Part shown: positions 1-7,302 of the stretch, piece by piece | Position numbering within the stretch: position 1 is the stretch's first letter | Layout of the letters: each line of letters opens with the position of its first letter | Source of the DNA: JAWKTM01 sp041399085 | GTDB taxonomy: Bacteria > Planctomycetota > Planctomycetia > Pirellulales > Pirellulaceae | NCBI GenBank assembly: GCA_041399085.1 | Contig: JAWKTM010000098.1 | Coordinates: 1-21,167 of the forward strand | Direction of reading: 5' to 3' | Length of the DNA: 21,167 bases | Translations under genes and position numbers: made by a program | The notes under the pieces: generated by a model | Databases searched by the model: none | What the model was told of the DNA's origin: nothing | The model's input: only the letters and a program-made list of their open reading frames with translations

Positions 1-231
1 TTCGTCATTGACCGAGATGCAAGTCACGGCAGGAAACGGAACCGGACCGGGGAAGTTAAGGAACAGGGGAGTCGCATCGAATCGCTGAAAGACGGAGGCC
101 ACCGCGGCATCGATCTGGGCTGTTGTCGCACCGGGACGAACGTGTTTGGCCGCCTCTTGATGGGCTAGCCAGACAACCAAACCGGCGCGTCGCATCAACC
201 GGATTTCGCGATTGGACCGCAGCGTCAACAT
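1..231 (-). CDS. map: Methionine aminopeptidase, N-terminal part (cut by window edge)
   Basis: Removes the initiator methionine from nascent proteins in the cytosol (type I metal-dependent peptidase). Only the first 77 residues lie in the window. Reading the minus strand from the ATG at 231 gives an open frame to position 1, with the N-terminal helix (LRSNREIRLMRRAG), a VRPGATTAQID segment and the segment ending in FPAVTCISVNDE, which matches the conserved region before the catalytic metal ligands. Those ligands lie beyond the window. The start follows the adk stop by 19 nt, and secY-adk-map is the classical end of the spc operon, which supports the call. The family is usually about 250-265 residues, so roughly 70% is missing. 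Confidence 0.9.
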   Translation of the reverse strand, partial: MLTLRSNREIRLMRRAGLVVWLAHQEAAKHVRPGATTAQIDAAVASVFQRFDATPLFLNFPGPVPFPAVTCISVNDE

Positions 232-250
232 CGCGCCGAAAACCTCGCCG

Positions 251-850
251 TTAACCTGTCGCGCCGCGGCTGCAACTGGACTGTTGCCTTGCATCGACCA
301 CCGCCTGAATGCGCCCGAAAACCTCGTCGGGCGAACCCAGGGCGTCAATCGACGCCAACACGCCCCGCTGCCGGTAATATTGCAGCACAGGGGATGTCTC
401 GGAACGGAATACGCGCATCCGCTCGTGAATGGTCTCGGGGGTATCGTCGTCGCGGCCTTCAACCTTGGCTCGCTTCAACATCCGTTGAACCAAGATTTCC
501 TCGTCCGCCGCCAGCTCGATCGCCACGTCGAGTTGCCGGCCAGACTTCCCCAAAAACTCGTCGAACGCTCGCGCTTGGGCCACCGTGCGGGGAAAACCGT
601 CCAGCAGACAGCCATGCGAGTAGGCCGGTTCCTCCAACTTCTCCGAAACCAGCCCGATCACCAACGAATCGGGCACCAAACGCCCGGCGTCAATGCACTC
701 GGCAACCATCTGACCAACGGCAGAACGCTCGCGCTTGGCATGGCGAAGCATCTCGCCGGTCGAGAGATGCGGGATGTTGAGATACTGCAACAGCCGCTTG
801 GACTGAGTGCCCTTGCCGGCGCCCGGAGGTCCGATGAAAACGATCAGCAT
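251..850 (-). CDS. adk: Adenylate kinase, short-LID form
   Basis: Catalyses ATP + AMP = 2 ADP in the cytosol. The 199-residue product starts MLIVFIGPPGAGKGT (P-loop, residues 7-15). It has the AMP-binding LSTGEMLR segment near residue 30 and the LLDGFPRT motif near residue 83. The region after VQRMLKRAKVEGRDDDT (about 122-137) is short: the long LID insertion of the E. coli type (with or without zinc cysteines) is absent, so this is the short form. I chose the ATG at 850 because GAGG lies 5 nt upstream and the P-loop follows at the usual distance. An upstream in-frame start at 886 would add 12 poorly conserved residues. It sits 71 nt after secY and 19 nt before map. Confidence 0.95.
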   Translation of the reverse strand: MLIVFIGPPGAGKGTQSKRLLQYLNIPHLSTGEMLRHAKRERSAVGQMVAECIDAGRLVPDSLVIGLVSEKLEEPAYSHGCLLDGFPRTVAQARAFDEFLGKSGRQLDVAIELAADEEILVQRMLKRAKVEGRDDDTPETIHERMRVFRSETSPVLQYYRQRGVLASIDALGSPDEVFGRIQAVVDARQQSSCSRGATG

Positions 851-921
851 GTCAGCCTCGGGGAGCTGTCGCATCGGGACGCACAACCACGCTCCGCCGA
901 CATCGGTCGAACGGCGCGAAG

Positions 922-2304
922 CTACGACTCAAGTAAGCCACGGTAATTTCTCATCACCAGATGGCTATCAATCTTCTGAACCAAATCAAACGCTACACTG
1001 ACCGCGATTAACAAACCAGTGCCGCCGTAAAAACTTGCCACATTGGGACTCACGTCCAGTGCCGCCGAAATAATCGTGGGCACAATCGCAACGAGTGCCA
1101 AGAATCCCGCTCCGACGTAGGTAATGCGAACCATGACCTTTTCCAGGTAATCCGCAGTCCGCTTGCCAGGCCGGTATCCCGGAATAAATGTGCCGTAGTC
1201 CTTGAGATTCTCCGACATTTCCTTTGGATTGAAGGTAATGGCCGTCCAAAAGTAGCAGAAGAAGTAAATCAGCAGGACGTAGGACAGGTTGTAAACGTAG
1301 GATGTGCCGCGGCCGAACATTAGCCCCAAGTTGGAAAACATCCCGCCAATGAAGCCGGCCGCGCCCTCATCCGTCCCGCTCAGAATCGTATTGCCCAGCC
1401 AGCCAAACAGCATCGCCGGCAGCAACAGCAGGCTACTGGCGAAAATAATGGGCATAACGCCGGCCTGATTGATCCGCAAAGGTAGGTACTGTCGAGTTCC
1501 GCCGTAGACGCGACGCCCACGCACATGCTTTGCGCTTTGCGTCGGAATGCGCCGCTGGCCCAGCGTGATAAACACGACGCCGAAGACCACGCCGACGAAC
1601 AGAAAGGCTAGTACGACCAACGACTCGACACCCAACTGCGAGAAGCCGGTCAACTCAAATTTCGTATTGGACAGCAAGTCGCGCAACGCGTCTGGCATCT
1701 GTGCCAAGATGCCAGCCATGATCAACAAACTAATACCGTTCCCGATACCAAACTCGTCGATCTGCTCACCCAGCCACATCAAGAAGATCGTGCCGCAGGT
1801 CATAATCAGCACGGCTGTAATCTTCCAACCAAAATACAGCTCGCCGCCAGGCCCGGAGGTAAAACTCTGATCGACCAAGTTCGCTTCCGGCCGGCCGATG
1901 TAAGCTGAGACGTAAATCCAGCTTTGAATCAGGCACAACAACACAGTGAGATACCGGGTATACTCATTGATCTTCTTACGCCCGGTTTCGCCCTCTTTCT
2001 TCAGATCCTCGATCGGCTTCCAGACACTTCCCAGCAATTGGAAAATGATCGATGCCGAGATGTAGGGCATGATGCCAAGCCCGAAGATCGTCGCTTTCTG
2101 CAAGTCGCTGGCGCTAAACACGGCCACCTTGGCGAAGAAAGCGCCCATGGCGCCACCGCTACCGGACTGATTCAACGAATCCTGATTCACGATCGGAAGC
2201 GGGATCTGCCAACCGACACGATAGACCGCCAGCAAAAAAAGCGTCAGAAAGATCTTCTGACGCAACTCGGGAATCGTAAAGACGACGCGGAGCTTTTCCC
2301 ACAT
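922..2304 (-). CDS. secY: Preprotein translocase subunit SecY
   Basis: Channel-forming core of the SecYEG translocon in the inner membrane; moves or inserts proteins carrying signal sequences. The 460-residue protein shows many hydrophobic segments consistent with the usual ten helices. Recognisable family segments include the N-terminal IPELRQKIFLTL, GLGIMPYISASIIFQLL (the TM2 signature), the cytosolic loop GQRRIPTQSAKH, and FNPKEMSENLKDYGTFIPG near the C-terminus. Length is slightly above the typical 430-450. It follows rplO by 83 nt and precedes adk by 71 nt, the standard spc arrangement. No truncation or frame problem is seen. Confidence 0.97.
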   Translation of the reverse strand: MWEKLRVVFTIPELRQKIFLTLFLLAVYRVGWQIPLPIVNQDSLNQSGSGGAMGAFFAKVAVFSASDLQKATIFGLGIMPYISASIIFQLLGSVWKPIEDLKKEGETGRKKINEYTRYLTVLLCLIQSWIYVSAYIGRPEANLVDQSFTSGPGGELYFGWKITAVLIMTCGTIFLMWLGEQIDEFGIGNGISLLIMAGILAQMPDALRDLLSNTKFELTGFSQLGVESLVVLAFLFVGVVFGVVFITLGQRRIPTQSAKHVRGRRVYGGTRQYLPLRINQAGVMPIIFASSLLLLPAMLFGWLGNTILSGTDEGAAGFIGGMFSNLGLMFGRGTSYVYNLSYVLLIYFFCYFWTAITFNPKEMSENLKDYGTFIPGYRPGKRTADYLEKVMVRITYVGAGFLALVAIVPTIISAALDVSPNVASFYGGTGLLIAVSVAFDLVQKIDSHLVMRNYRGLLES

Positions 2305-2387
2305 GGTTCTCGATCCGTCCAGTTACGCGTGCTTCAGGGTCACCCGAACGCCGCTCCAGCGACGTGAAGTGGTCCTCCACCGAGCCG

Positions 2388-2876
2388 CTATTTTTGCGTC
2401 TTTCCCTGTTTCACCGCAACAGGTGTTTTTTCAGCCAACTCGATGATCTGGCCGCCGGCCTTCTCGATCTTCTCCCTGGCCGACCCGCTGAAACGATGCG
2501 CCGAAACCTTCAATCCCTTCGATAACTCGCCGTCGCCTAGAATCTTCAACACGTCGTAGCGATACTTCAACAACGAACGCTGTCGCAACACCTCCGGCGT
2601 TACCTCCGCTCCAGCTTCAAAATTCGAGTCCAGGTCGGAGACGTTAATGGTCGCCACGGTCAGTGCGAAGCGATTGTTGAAACCTCGCTTCGGCACGCGT
2701 CGTACCAACGGCATCGTACCGCCTTGGAACACAGCCGGTTGCGACCAACCAGCACGCGACTTCTGGCCCTTATGTCCTTTGCCAGCCGTCTTGCCCTGAC
2801 CGGAACCAATGCCTCGGCCGATGCGCTTACGCTTCTTATGTTTTTCAATCCCGCGATTGACATCGTTCAGATTCAT
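2388..2876 (-). CDS. rplO: 50S ribosomal protein L15
   Basis: Large-subunit protein that binds 23S rRNA late in assembly. The 162-residue product has the diagnostic glycine/basic N-terminus: KRKRIGRGIGSGQGKTAGKG, then GHKGQKSRAG and a segment ending RRVPKRGFNNRF. The C-terminal half carries the KVSAHRFSGSAREKIEKAGG segment typical of the family. Length is slightly above the usual ~145-150, with a short lysine-rich tail. Its ATG overlaps the rpsE stop by one base (TAATG), indicating translational coupling. No rpmD gene fits between rpsE and rplO. Confidence 0.97.
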   Translation of the reverse strand: MNLNDVNRGIEKHKKRKRIGRGIGSGQGKTAGKGHKGQKSRAGWSQPAVFQGGTMPLVRRVPKRGFNNRFALTVATINVSDLDSNFEAGAEVTPEVLRQRSLLKYRYDVLKILGDGELSKGLKVSAHRFSGSAREKIEKAGGQIIELAEKTPVAVKQGKTQK

Positions 2877-3358
2877 TACAAAGTCACCCCGCGCAAACGC
2901 TCGATGTCATCCTTTGTCCGCAACTTCGACAACGCCTCGATCGTGGCCTTAACCAATGTGACCGGGTTCGGACTGCCAAAACTCTTCGTCAAAATGTTCT
3001 TGATGCCCGCCGCCTCGCAAACCGAGCGAACGGCCGCGCCAGCAATCACCCCCGTACCAGGCCCAGCCGGCAACAGCACCACGTGGGCAGCTCCGCAGCG
3101 CCCCTCGACACGATGGGGTATCGTGTTCCCCACAATGGGAACGGGAACCATGTTGCGAGTGGCCTGCTTTTGAGCCTTTTCCACGCTCGGCGGCACTTCA
3201 TTGGCTTTGCCATAGCCCCAGCCAACGCGGCCACCACCATCGCCAACTACGACCAACGCGGCGAAGCTAAAACGACGACCACCCTTAACCACGGCGGCAC
3301 AACGCTTAATCTTCACCGTCTTATCAATAAACTCGCCGCGAGAAACGTCTGTAGCCAC
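2876..3358 (-). CDS. rpsE: 30S ribosomal protein S5
   Basis: Small-subunit protein involved in mRNA unwinding and decoding accuracy. It contains the S5 N-terminal double-stranded RNA-binding domain (GEFIDKTVKIKRCAAVVKGG, then GDGGGRVGWGYGKANEVPP) and the S5 C-terminal domain with GPGTGVIAGAAVRSVCEAAG and TKSFGSPNPVTLVKAT. I chose the GTG at 3358 because GAGGAG lies 10 nt upstream, which gives about 160 residues. An in-frame start at 3409 would add 17 residues (MPPTAHERDSYSRSCQK) with no family resemblance and would encode the Shine-Dalgarno itself. It ends in a one-base overlap with rplO. Confidence 0.95.
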   Translation of the reverse strand: MATDVSRGEFIDKTVKIKRCAAVVKGGRRFSFAALVVVGDGGGRVGWGYGKANEVPPSVEKAQKQATRNMVPVPIVGNTIPHRVEGRCGAAHVVLLPAGPGTGVIAGAAVRSVCEAAGIKNILTKSFGSPNPVTLVKATIEALSKLRTKDDIERLRGVTL

Positions 3359-3415
3359 TTTCTGGCAACTCCTCGAATATGAATCTCGTTCGTGCGCCGT
3401 CGGCGGCACCAGTGT

Positions 3416-3784
3416 CTAAAACTCAAGACCGCCTTCACGAGCGGCGTCAGCCAAGGCCGCGATTCGCCCATGATACTTATTATGTCCGCGGTCGAAAGTC
3501 ACCCGCTTAATGCCAGCGGCTGTCGCCTTCTCCGCCAATAACTTGCCAACCTTCGCCGCCGCGTCGCAATTGCCGCCGTATCCGACTTCGTCCCGTAGGC
3601 CCTTGTCACGCGAGCTGACCGACACAATCGTGCGCCCAGATTCGTCGTCGATCAACTGAGCTCCGATGTTTTGCAAGCTGCGATGGACACACAACCGGGG
3701 ACGGTCGGCACTCGCCTGCATCCGATTCCGGACGGTATACCGCCGCCGTTGACGTCGCTGTCCAAGTTGCTTCTGCTTGTTCAC
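3416..3784 (-). CDS. rplR: 50S ribosomal protein L18
   Basis: Binds 5S rRNA with L5 in the central protuberance. The 122-residue protein has the family pattern: a basic N-terminus (RRQRRRYTVRNRM), RPRLCVHRSLQNIGAQLIDD, the strand TIVSVSS, and the C-terminal segment GIKRVTFDRGHNKYHGRIAA followed by LADAAREGGLEF. It starts with GTG at 3784, preceded by GGAG at 8 nt. It lies 63 nt after rplF and 57 nt before the chosen rpsE start. Confidence 0.97.
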   Translation of the reverse strand: MNKQKQLGQRRQRRRYTVRNRMQASADRPRLCVHRSLQNIGAQLIDDESGRTIVSVSSRDKGLRDEVGYGGNCDAAAKVGKLLAEKATAAGIKRVTFDRGHNKYHGRIAALADAAREGGLEF

Positions 3785-3847
3785 CTAAACCACTCCAAAT
3801 AACCCTAGCCAACCCAGACCGAACACACCTGAACAGCAATCGGACGC

Positions 3848-4393
3848 CTACTTCGAGGCCGCCTTACCCGGCTTTAGCTTGATCTGCTCGCCTTGGTAAC
3901 GAACACCCTTACCCTTATAGGGCTCGGGCTTCCGCAACGATCGAACATAAGCCGCGAACTGGCCAACTTGCTGCTTGTCACACCCCTGTACGACCACGTG
4001 AGTCTGGTCTGGGCAGGTGACTTTCAAACCAACAGGAATAGTAACCTTCAGCTCGTTTGCAAAACCAACACGAAGCTGAAGTTTGTCACCGGCCAGCGAA
4101 ACCACATAACCGACGCCGACTACCTCAAGACGCTTTTCATAGCCGCTCTTCACGCCAACGATCATGTTGTTCAACAACGCCCGAGTCAGCCCGTGAAAGG
4201 CCCGCGACTCACGCTCATCATCTCGCCGCGTGACCTGAACGGACTTACCATCGTCGTCCACCTCCACGCTCACCTCGGGACGATGGACATACTCCAACTT
4301 CCCCTGGGGGCCCTCAACGGTAACCGTACGATCCGCGACAGCTACCTTGACGCCATCGAGGATGGGAACCGGCTTCTTTCCGATACGAGACAT
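3848..4393 (-). CDS. rplF: 50S ribosomal protein L6
   Basis: Large-subunit protein near the GTPase-associated region at the base of the L7/L12 stalk, with two L6 domains. The product has 181 residues, the usual length. It begins MSRIGKKPVPILDGVKV, continues with VEGPQGKLEYVHRPEV and a GLTRALLNNMIVGVKSGYEK segment ending the first domain. The C-terminal EPYKGKGVRYQGEQIKLKPG is the family signature. It follows rpsH by 92 nt and precedes rplR by 63 nt. Confidence 0.97.
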   Translation of the reverse strand: MSRIGKKPVPILDGVKVAVADRTVTVEGPQGKLEYVHRPEVSVEVDDDGKSVQVTRRDDERESRAFHGLTRALLNNMIVGVKSGYEKRLEVVGVGYVVSLAGDKLQLRVGFANELKVTIPVGLKVTCPDQTHVVVQGCDKQQVGQFAAYVRSLRKPEPYKGKGVRYQGEQIKLKPGKAASK

Positions 4394-4485
4394 GTCGTTG
4401 ACTCTCGAAATGGCCGCGACTTAAGATCGCGCCGAATATTCAAACTTTCAGTTTCCAGCGAGAACGGAGCACAAGCACCGATCGA

Positions 4486-4881
4486 CTAGTAAACCTCACA
4501 CAATACTTCACCACCCACATTCCGCGTGCGAGCTTCCCGGTCGCTAATCACACCGGTACTTGTGCTCAAGACTCGGATGCCCAGTCCATTAAGAACCGGC
4601 CGCAGGCTCTTGGCATGGGAGTAAATCCGCCGGCCTGGCTTGCTAATCCGCCGAATCTGCTGGATCACTCGCTCACCATTTGGTCCGTACTTCAGCTCGA
4701 TGCGGAGCTGCGACACGGGCTGCGATTCCACCTCTTGCCAGTCCCAAATATAGCCCTCGCGCTTCAGCACATCCGCCAAACCACGCTTGACCTTGGAAAC
4801 CGGAACATCCACATAGGGGCGCTCAACACGAACCGCGTTACGAATACGGGTCAACATGTCGGCGATCGGGTCGGTCATCAT
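4486..4881 (-). CDS. rpsH: 30S ribosomal protein S8
   Basis: Primary 16S rRNA-binding protein of the small-subunit platform. In E. coli it also represses the spc operon at the rplE region; that role is known for E. coli only and is not shown here. The 131-residue product opens with TDPIADMLTRIRNAVRVERP, has PVSKVKRGLADVLKREGYI, and ends with the signature STSTGVISDREARTRNVGGE. Two adjacent ATG codons (4881 and 4878) could start it, and either gives the expected length. It begins 16 nt after rpsZ. Confidence 0.97.
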   Translation of the reverse strand: MMTDPIADMLTRIRNAVRVERPYVDVPVSKVKRGLADVLKREGYIWDWQEVESQPVSQLRIELKYGPNGERVIQQIRRISKPGRRIYSHAKSLRPVLNGLGIRVLSTSTGVISDREARTRNVGGEVLCEVY

Positions 4882-4897
4882 AGTCGTCGTAATCCCC

Positions 4898-5083
4898 TTA
4901 CCAACTCGCCTTGCGAACGCCGGGAATCAAGCCCTGATCCGCCAGCTTGCGAAAACAGATCCGACACAGTCCAAACTTACGGTACACAGCCCGCGGTCGG
5001 CCGCACATCTTGCACCGATGTACGCGGCGAGTCGAAAACTTCGGCTCCCGCTCGGCCTTGGCAATTTTCGATTTACTTGCCAC
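4898..5083 (-). CDS. rpsZ: 30S ribosomal protein S14, zinc-binding type Z (rpsN)
   Basis: Small-subunit head protein. The 61-residue length and four cysteines (C24, C27, C40, C43; CxxC-x12-CxxC) define the short zinc-binding type Z (C+) form, as opposed to the ~100-residue zinc-free type. The sequence ends ADQGLIPGVRKASW, the normal C-terminus. It sits in the standard position between rplE and rpsH (98 nt and 16 nt away). Some annotations use the symbol rpsN for this gene. Confidence 0.97.
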   Translation of the reverse strand: MASKSKIAKAEREPKFSTRRVHRCKMCGRPRAVYRKFGLCRICFRKLADQGLIPGVRKASW

Positions 5084-5181
5084 GTGTTCTTCCGTCCAAA
5101 AAATTGTTCAATTGTTGTCTGGGCGATTAACCGCCCCGAAAATGAGCAGGTCAGCTCGGCAGGCCTGCCCGATCCCCAATG

Positions 5182-5752
5182 CTAAGCGGCCTCGTCCGCC
5201 GATTCGCCTTCCCGCTTAAACGGCATTCCGAATTTCTCGAGCAATAACAACGCCTCGGCGTTGCTGCGCACATTAGTAACCATCGTGATGTTTAGTCCTT
5301 GAGGCTTGACGAAACGGTCTGGGTTGAGCTCGGGAAACACCAACAACTCGGAGAGACCCAAACTGTAGTTACCGTTGCCGTCAAAGGCCGTTCGGCTAAT
5401 TCCGCGGAAGTCGCGAACACGAGGCAATGCGATGGAAATCAGACGGTCGAGAAACTCGTACATCCGCGACCTTCGCATCGTAACCTTGCAGCCGATAGCC
5501 ATCCCTTCACGCAAGCGAAACCCCGCAATCGACTTGCGAGCCAGCGTAACCACCGGCTTCTGGCCAGTAATCTGCGTCAATGCCTCGACGGCCAACTCCA
5601 AGTCCTTCTTCTCTTGAATGGGCGCTGCCAACACCCATGTTCACCGTGATCTTCTGCAACCGAGGCAAACTCAACCGGTTCGCTCGGCCGATATCCTCAC
5701 GAAGTTGGGGCAGTATTTCGTTTTCGTACTTCTCTTGCAAGCGAGGCTTCAT
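5182..5752 (-). pseudogene. rplE: 50S ribosomal protein L5, interrupted by a one-base frameshift (probably sequence error)
   Basis: L5 binds 5S rRNA in the central protuberance and contacts the P-site tRNA and the 30S head. The N-terminal part reads MKPRLQEKYENEILPQL, then SLPRLQKITVNMGVGSA in one frame. From about 5619 downward the family sequence continues in another frame: IQEKKDLELAVEALTQITGQ, KPVVTLARKSIAGFRLREGM, NPDRFVKPQGLNITMVT, ending at 5182. Removing one C from the CCC run at 5620-5622 (GGG on the plus strand) joins the halves as MGVGSAIQEKKDLE, giving 189 residues, a normal length. Start taken at the ATG at 5752; an in-frame ATG at 5761 is possible. Because L5 is normally essential and the repair is exact, I judge this an indel error rather than a dead gene. 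It lies 84 nt after rplX. Confidence 0.9.
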
Positions 5753-5836
5753 GGCTCTCATCCAACAACGCAGTCCGCGAGTAAGACTGCTGGTCTCAAA
5801 CTGTCACAAATAGGTTCAACGAGAAGAACGATATAC

Positions 5837-6187
5837 CTAACTCTTATTGGCATAAGCCGAGCGGGCCGGACCGATCTCACCCAACGACTCACCGGAGCGC
5901 TTCGCATAACGCTCCTTGCGTCCGTCGGCCAGGTATCGAACGCCCACGCGTGTCGGCTTGTTCGTCCTTGGACAGATCAGCGCCACGTTCGACAAACTGA
6001 CTGGCATTTCCTTGGACAGTCGTCCGCCTTGCGGGTTTCGCTGACTGCGTCGCACGTGCTTGTATACACGATTCACGCCCTCGACCAGTACCTTGTTGGC
6101 CTCCCGGTCGATTCGGAGCACCTTGCCACGAACACCGGCATCGTCGCCAGCAATGACCATCACAATGTCGTTGACCTTAACCCACAT
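5837..6187 (-). CDS. rplX: 50S ribosomal protein L24
   Basis: Assembly-initiator protein of the large subunit that binds the 5' part of 23S rRNA. The 116-residue product carries a KOW motif near the N-terminus (VKVNDIVMVIAGDDAGVRGK) and the family segment NKVLVEGVNRVYKHVRRSQR, then NPQGGRLSKEMPVSLSNVAL. The C-terminus has a basic tail typical of bacterial L24. Its ATG overlaps the rplN stop by one base (TGATG), suggesting translational coupling. Confidence 0.97.
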   Translation of the reverse strand: MWVKVNDIVMVIAGDDAGVRGKVLRIDREANKVLVEGVNRVYKHVRRSQRNPQGGRLSKEMPVSLSNVALICPRTNKPTRVGVRYLADGRKERYAKRSGESLGEIGPARSAYANKS

Positions 6188-6555
6188 CAGACCACCTCGT
6201 TGGCCAAGCTGACAATCTTCATGAAATTTCGATCCCGCAGTTCGCGTGCGACCGCACCGAAAATACGAGTTCCACGAGGGTTGCTGTCGTTGTCGATCAG
6301 CACGACCGCGTTGCTATCGAAGCGAATGTAGCTGCCATCGGCTCGCCGACACGGTTGCTTGCAGCGCACCACAACCGCCTTGACGACTGCCTTCTTCTTC
6401 ACGTCGCTGCCGGGAATAACGCTTTTCACGCTACAGATGATAATGTCACCCAGCCCCGCATAGCGACGACGAGAACCGCCCAGCACCTTAATGCAGGCCA
6501 CCTCTTTTGCGCCGGTATTGTCGGCAACGGCCAATCGCGTTTCTTGCTGAATCAT
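6187..6555 (-). CDS. rplN: 50S ribosomal protein L14
   Basis: Large-subunit protein forming an intersubunit bridge with 16S rRNA. From the ATG at 6555 the product is 122 residues, the standard length, starting MIQQETRLAVADNTGAKEVA. It has the signature segment KKAVVKAVVVRCKQPCRRADG, split here as KKAVVKAVVVRC and RRADGSYIRFDSNAVVLI, and NPRGTRIFGAVARELRD near the end. An upstream in-frame start at 6603 would add 16 residues absent from the family, so I rejected it. The 120-nt gap to rpsQ is the largest in the cluster and coincides with the S10/spc operon boundary of E. coli. Confidence 0.97.
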   Translation of the reverse strand: MIQQETRLAVADNTGAKEVACIKVLGGSRRRYAGLGDIIICSVKSVIPGSDVKKKAVVKAVVVRCKQPCRRADGSYIRFDSNAVVLIDNDSNPRGTRIFGAVARELRDRNFMKIVSLANEVV

Positions 6556-6629
6556 GGAACCGCTCGATATTGACAGCCGCAGAGCAGTTTCGCTAGCGGC
6601 CAATCGTAATTAAATATTAGACCTGTCAG

Positions 6630-6659
6630 TACTCGTTCCGCCGATACTCGTTTTGCCGA
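6630..6659. repeat. Two-copy 15-bp direct repeat between rpsQ and rplN
   Basis: TACTCGTTCCGCCGA is followed directly by TACTCGTTTTGCCGA (13 of 15 positions identical), and a third partial TAC follows. It lies in the 120-nt gap between rpsQ and rplN, outside any gene. It may be a local duplication, or part of a regulatory site at the S10/spc junction. No function can be read from it. Confidence 0.7.
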
Positions 6660-6675
6660 TACCGGGTGGAACGCA

Positions 6676-6978
6676 TTAGGATTCCGCCGCTGCCTCTTCT
6701 CGCTGAGCAGCCCGCAACGCCTGCACATCGACGGCCTGCGACTTGTCGACCACCCGCACCAAGTCCCAACGCTTTAGCTTGGACTTTGGTCGCGACTCGA
6801 TAATCTCGACACGATCACCGACGTGCGATTCGTTGTTCTCGTCGTGAACATAACAAACGGTCTTATGGCGAACGTACTTTCCATAAGTGGCATGCCGCAC
6901 CACGCGCCGAATTTCGACGCGCCGCGTCTTTGCCATCTTATCGCTCGTAACCACACCAATCACAACACGTCGAGGCAT
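6676..6978 (-). CDS. rpsQ: 30S ribosomal protein S17
   Basis: Primary 16S rRNA-binding protein of the small subunit with an OB fold. The 100-residue product begins MPRRVVIGVVTSDKMAKTRR and contains HATYGKYVRHKTVCYVHDE, a GDRVEIIESRPKSKLKRWDL segment, and LVRVVDKS, which together are diagnostic. It is longer than the usual ~85 residues because of an alanine/glutamate-rich C-terminal tail (QALRAAQREEAAAES). It follows rpmC by 31 nt. Confidence 0.97.
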   Translation of the reverse strand: MPRRVVIGVVTSDKMAKTRRVEIRRVVRHATYGKYVRHKTVCYVHDENNESHVGDRVEIIESRPKSKLKRWDLVRVVDKSQAVDVQALRAAQREEAAAES

Positions 6979-7009
6979 TTGTACTACTCAAACTGAAACA
7001 GTGAATGTA

Positions 7010-7219
7010 TTAGGACTGCGCCCCGCTGGAGGCCAACTCGCGCTGCCGCTGAATCGTCTTAATCTGCGCGATCATCTTACGGCAGCGTCGCAACTCACTC
7101 GGAGCATCAAGGCGCTCGGTCTGAGCTTGCATCCGCAATCGAAACAGATTCTCCGCCGTCTCCTTCAACGTCAGAGCAAGCTGCTCGTCACCCATGTCTC
7201 GCAATTCCGCTGTCTTCAT
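7010..7219 (-). CDS. rpmC: 50S ribosomal protein L29
   Basis: Small large-subunit protein at the peptide exit tunnel, where it helps form the docking site for trigger factor and SRP. The 69-residue product starts MKTAELRDMGDEQLALTLKE and continues with NLFRLRMQAQTERLDAP and KMIAQIKTIQRQRE, the usual two-helix pattern. Position between rplP (83 nt) and rpsQ (31 nt) is standard. Confidence 0.95.
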   Translation of the reverse strand: MKTAELRDMGDEQLALTLKETAENLFRLRMQAQTERLDAPSELRRCRKMIAQIKTIQRQRELASSGAQS

Positions 7220-7302
7220 CTCGCTCTAACCCTGCTCGATCACCAAACTTTGCCAAGCAGTCGAATCCTGCCCACGCAAGCCTTCCACAACGCTCAGCAC
7301 CC

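Noticed and set aside
5600..5640. Programmed +1 frameshift in rplE
   Set aside because: No slippery codon, stop codon or stimulatory Shine-Dalgarno is seen at the break, and three other genes in the window have similar breaks of both signs.
5618..6331. Plus-strand open frame (237 codons) opposite rplX and rplN
   Set aside because: Antisense of conserved ribosomal genes; no recognisable motif.
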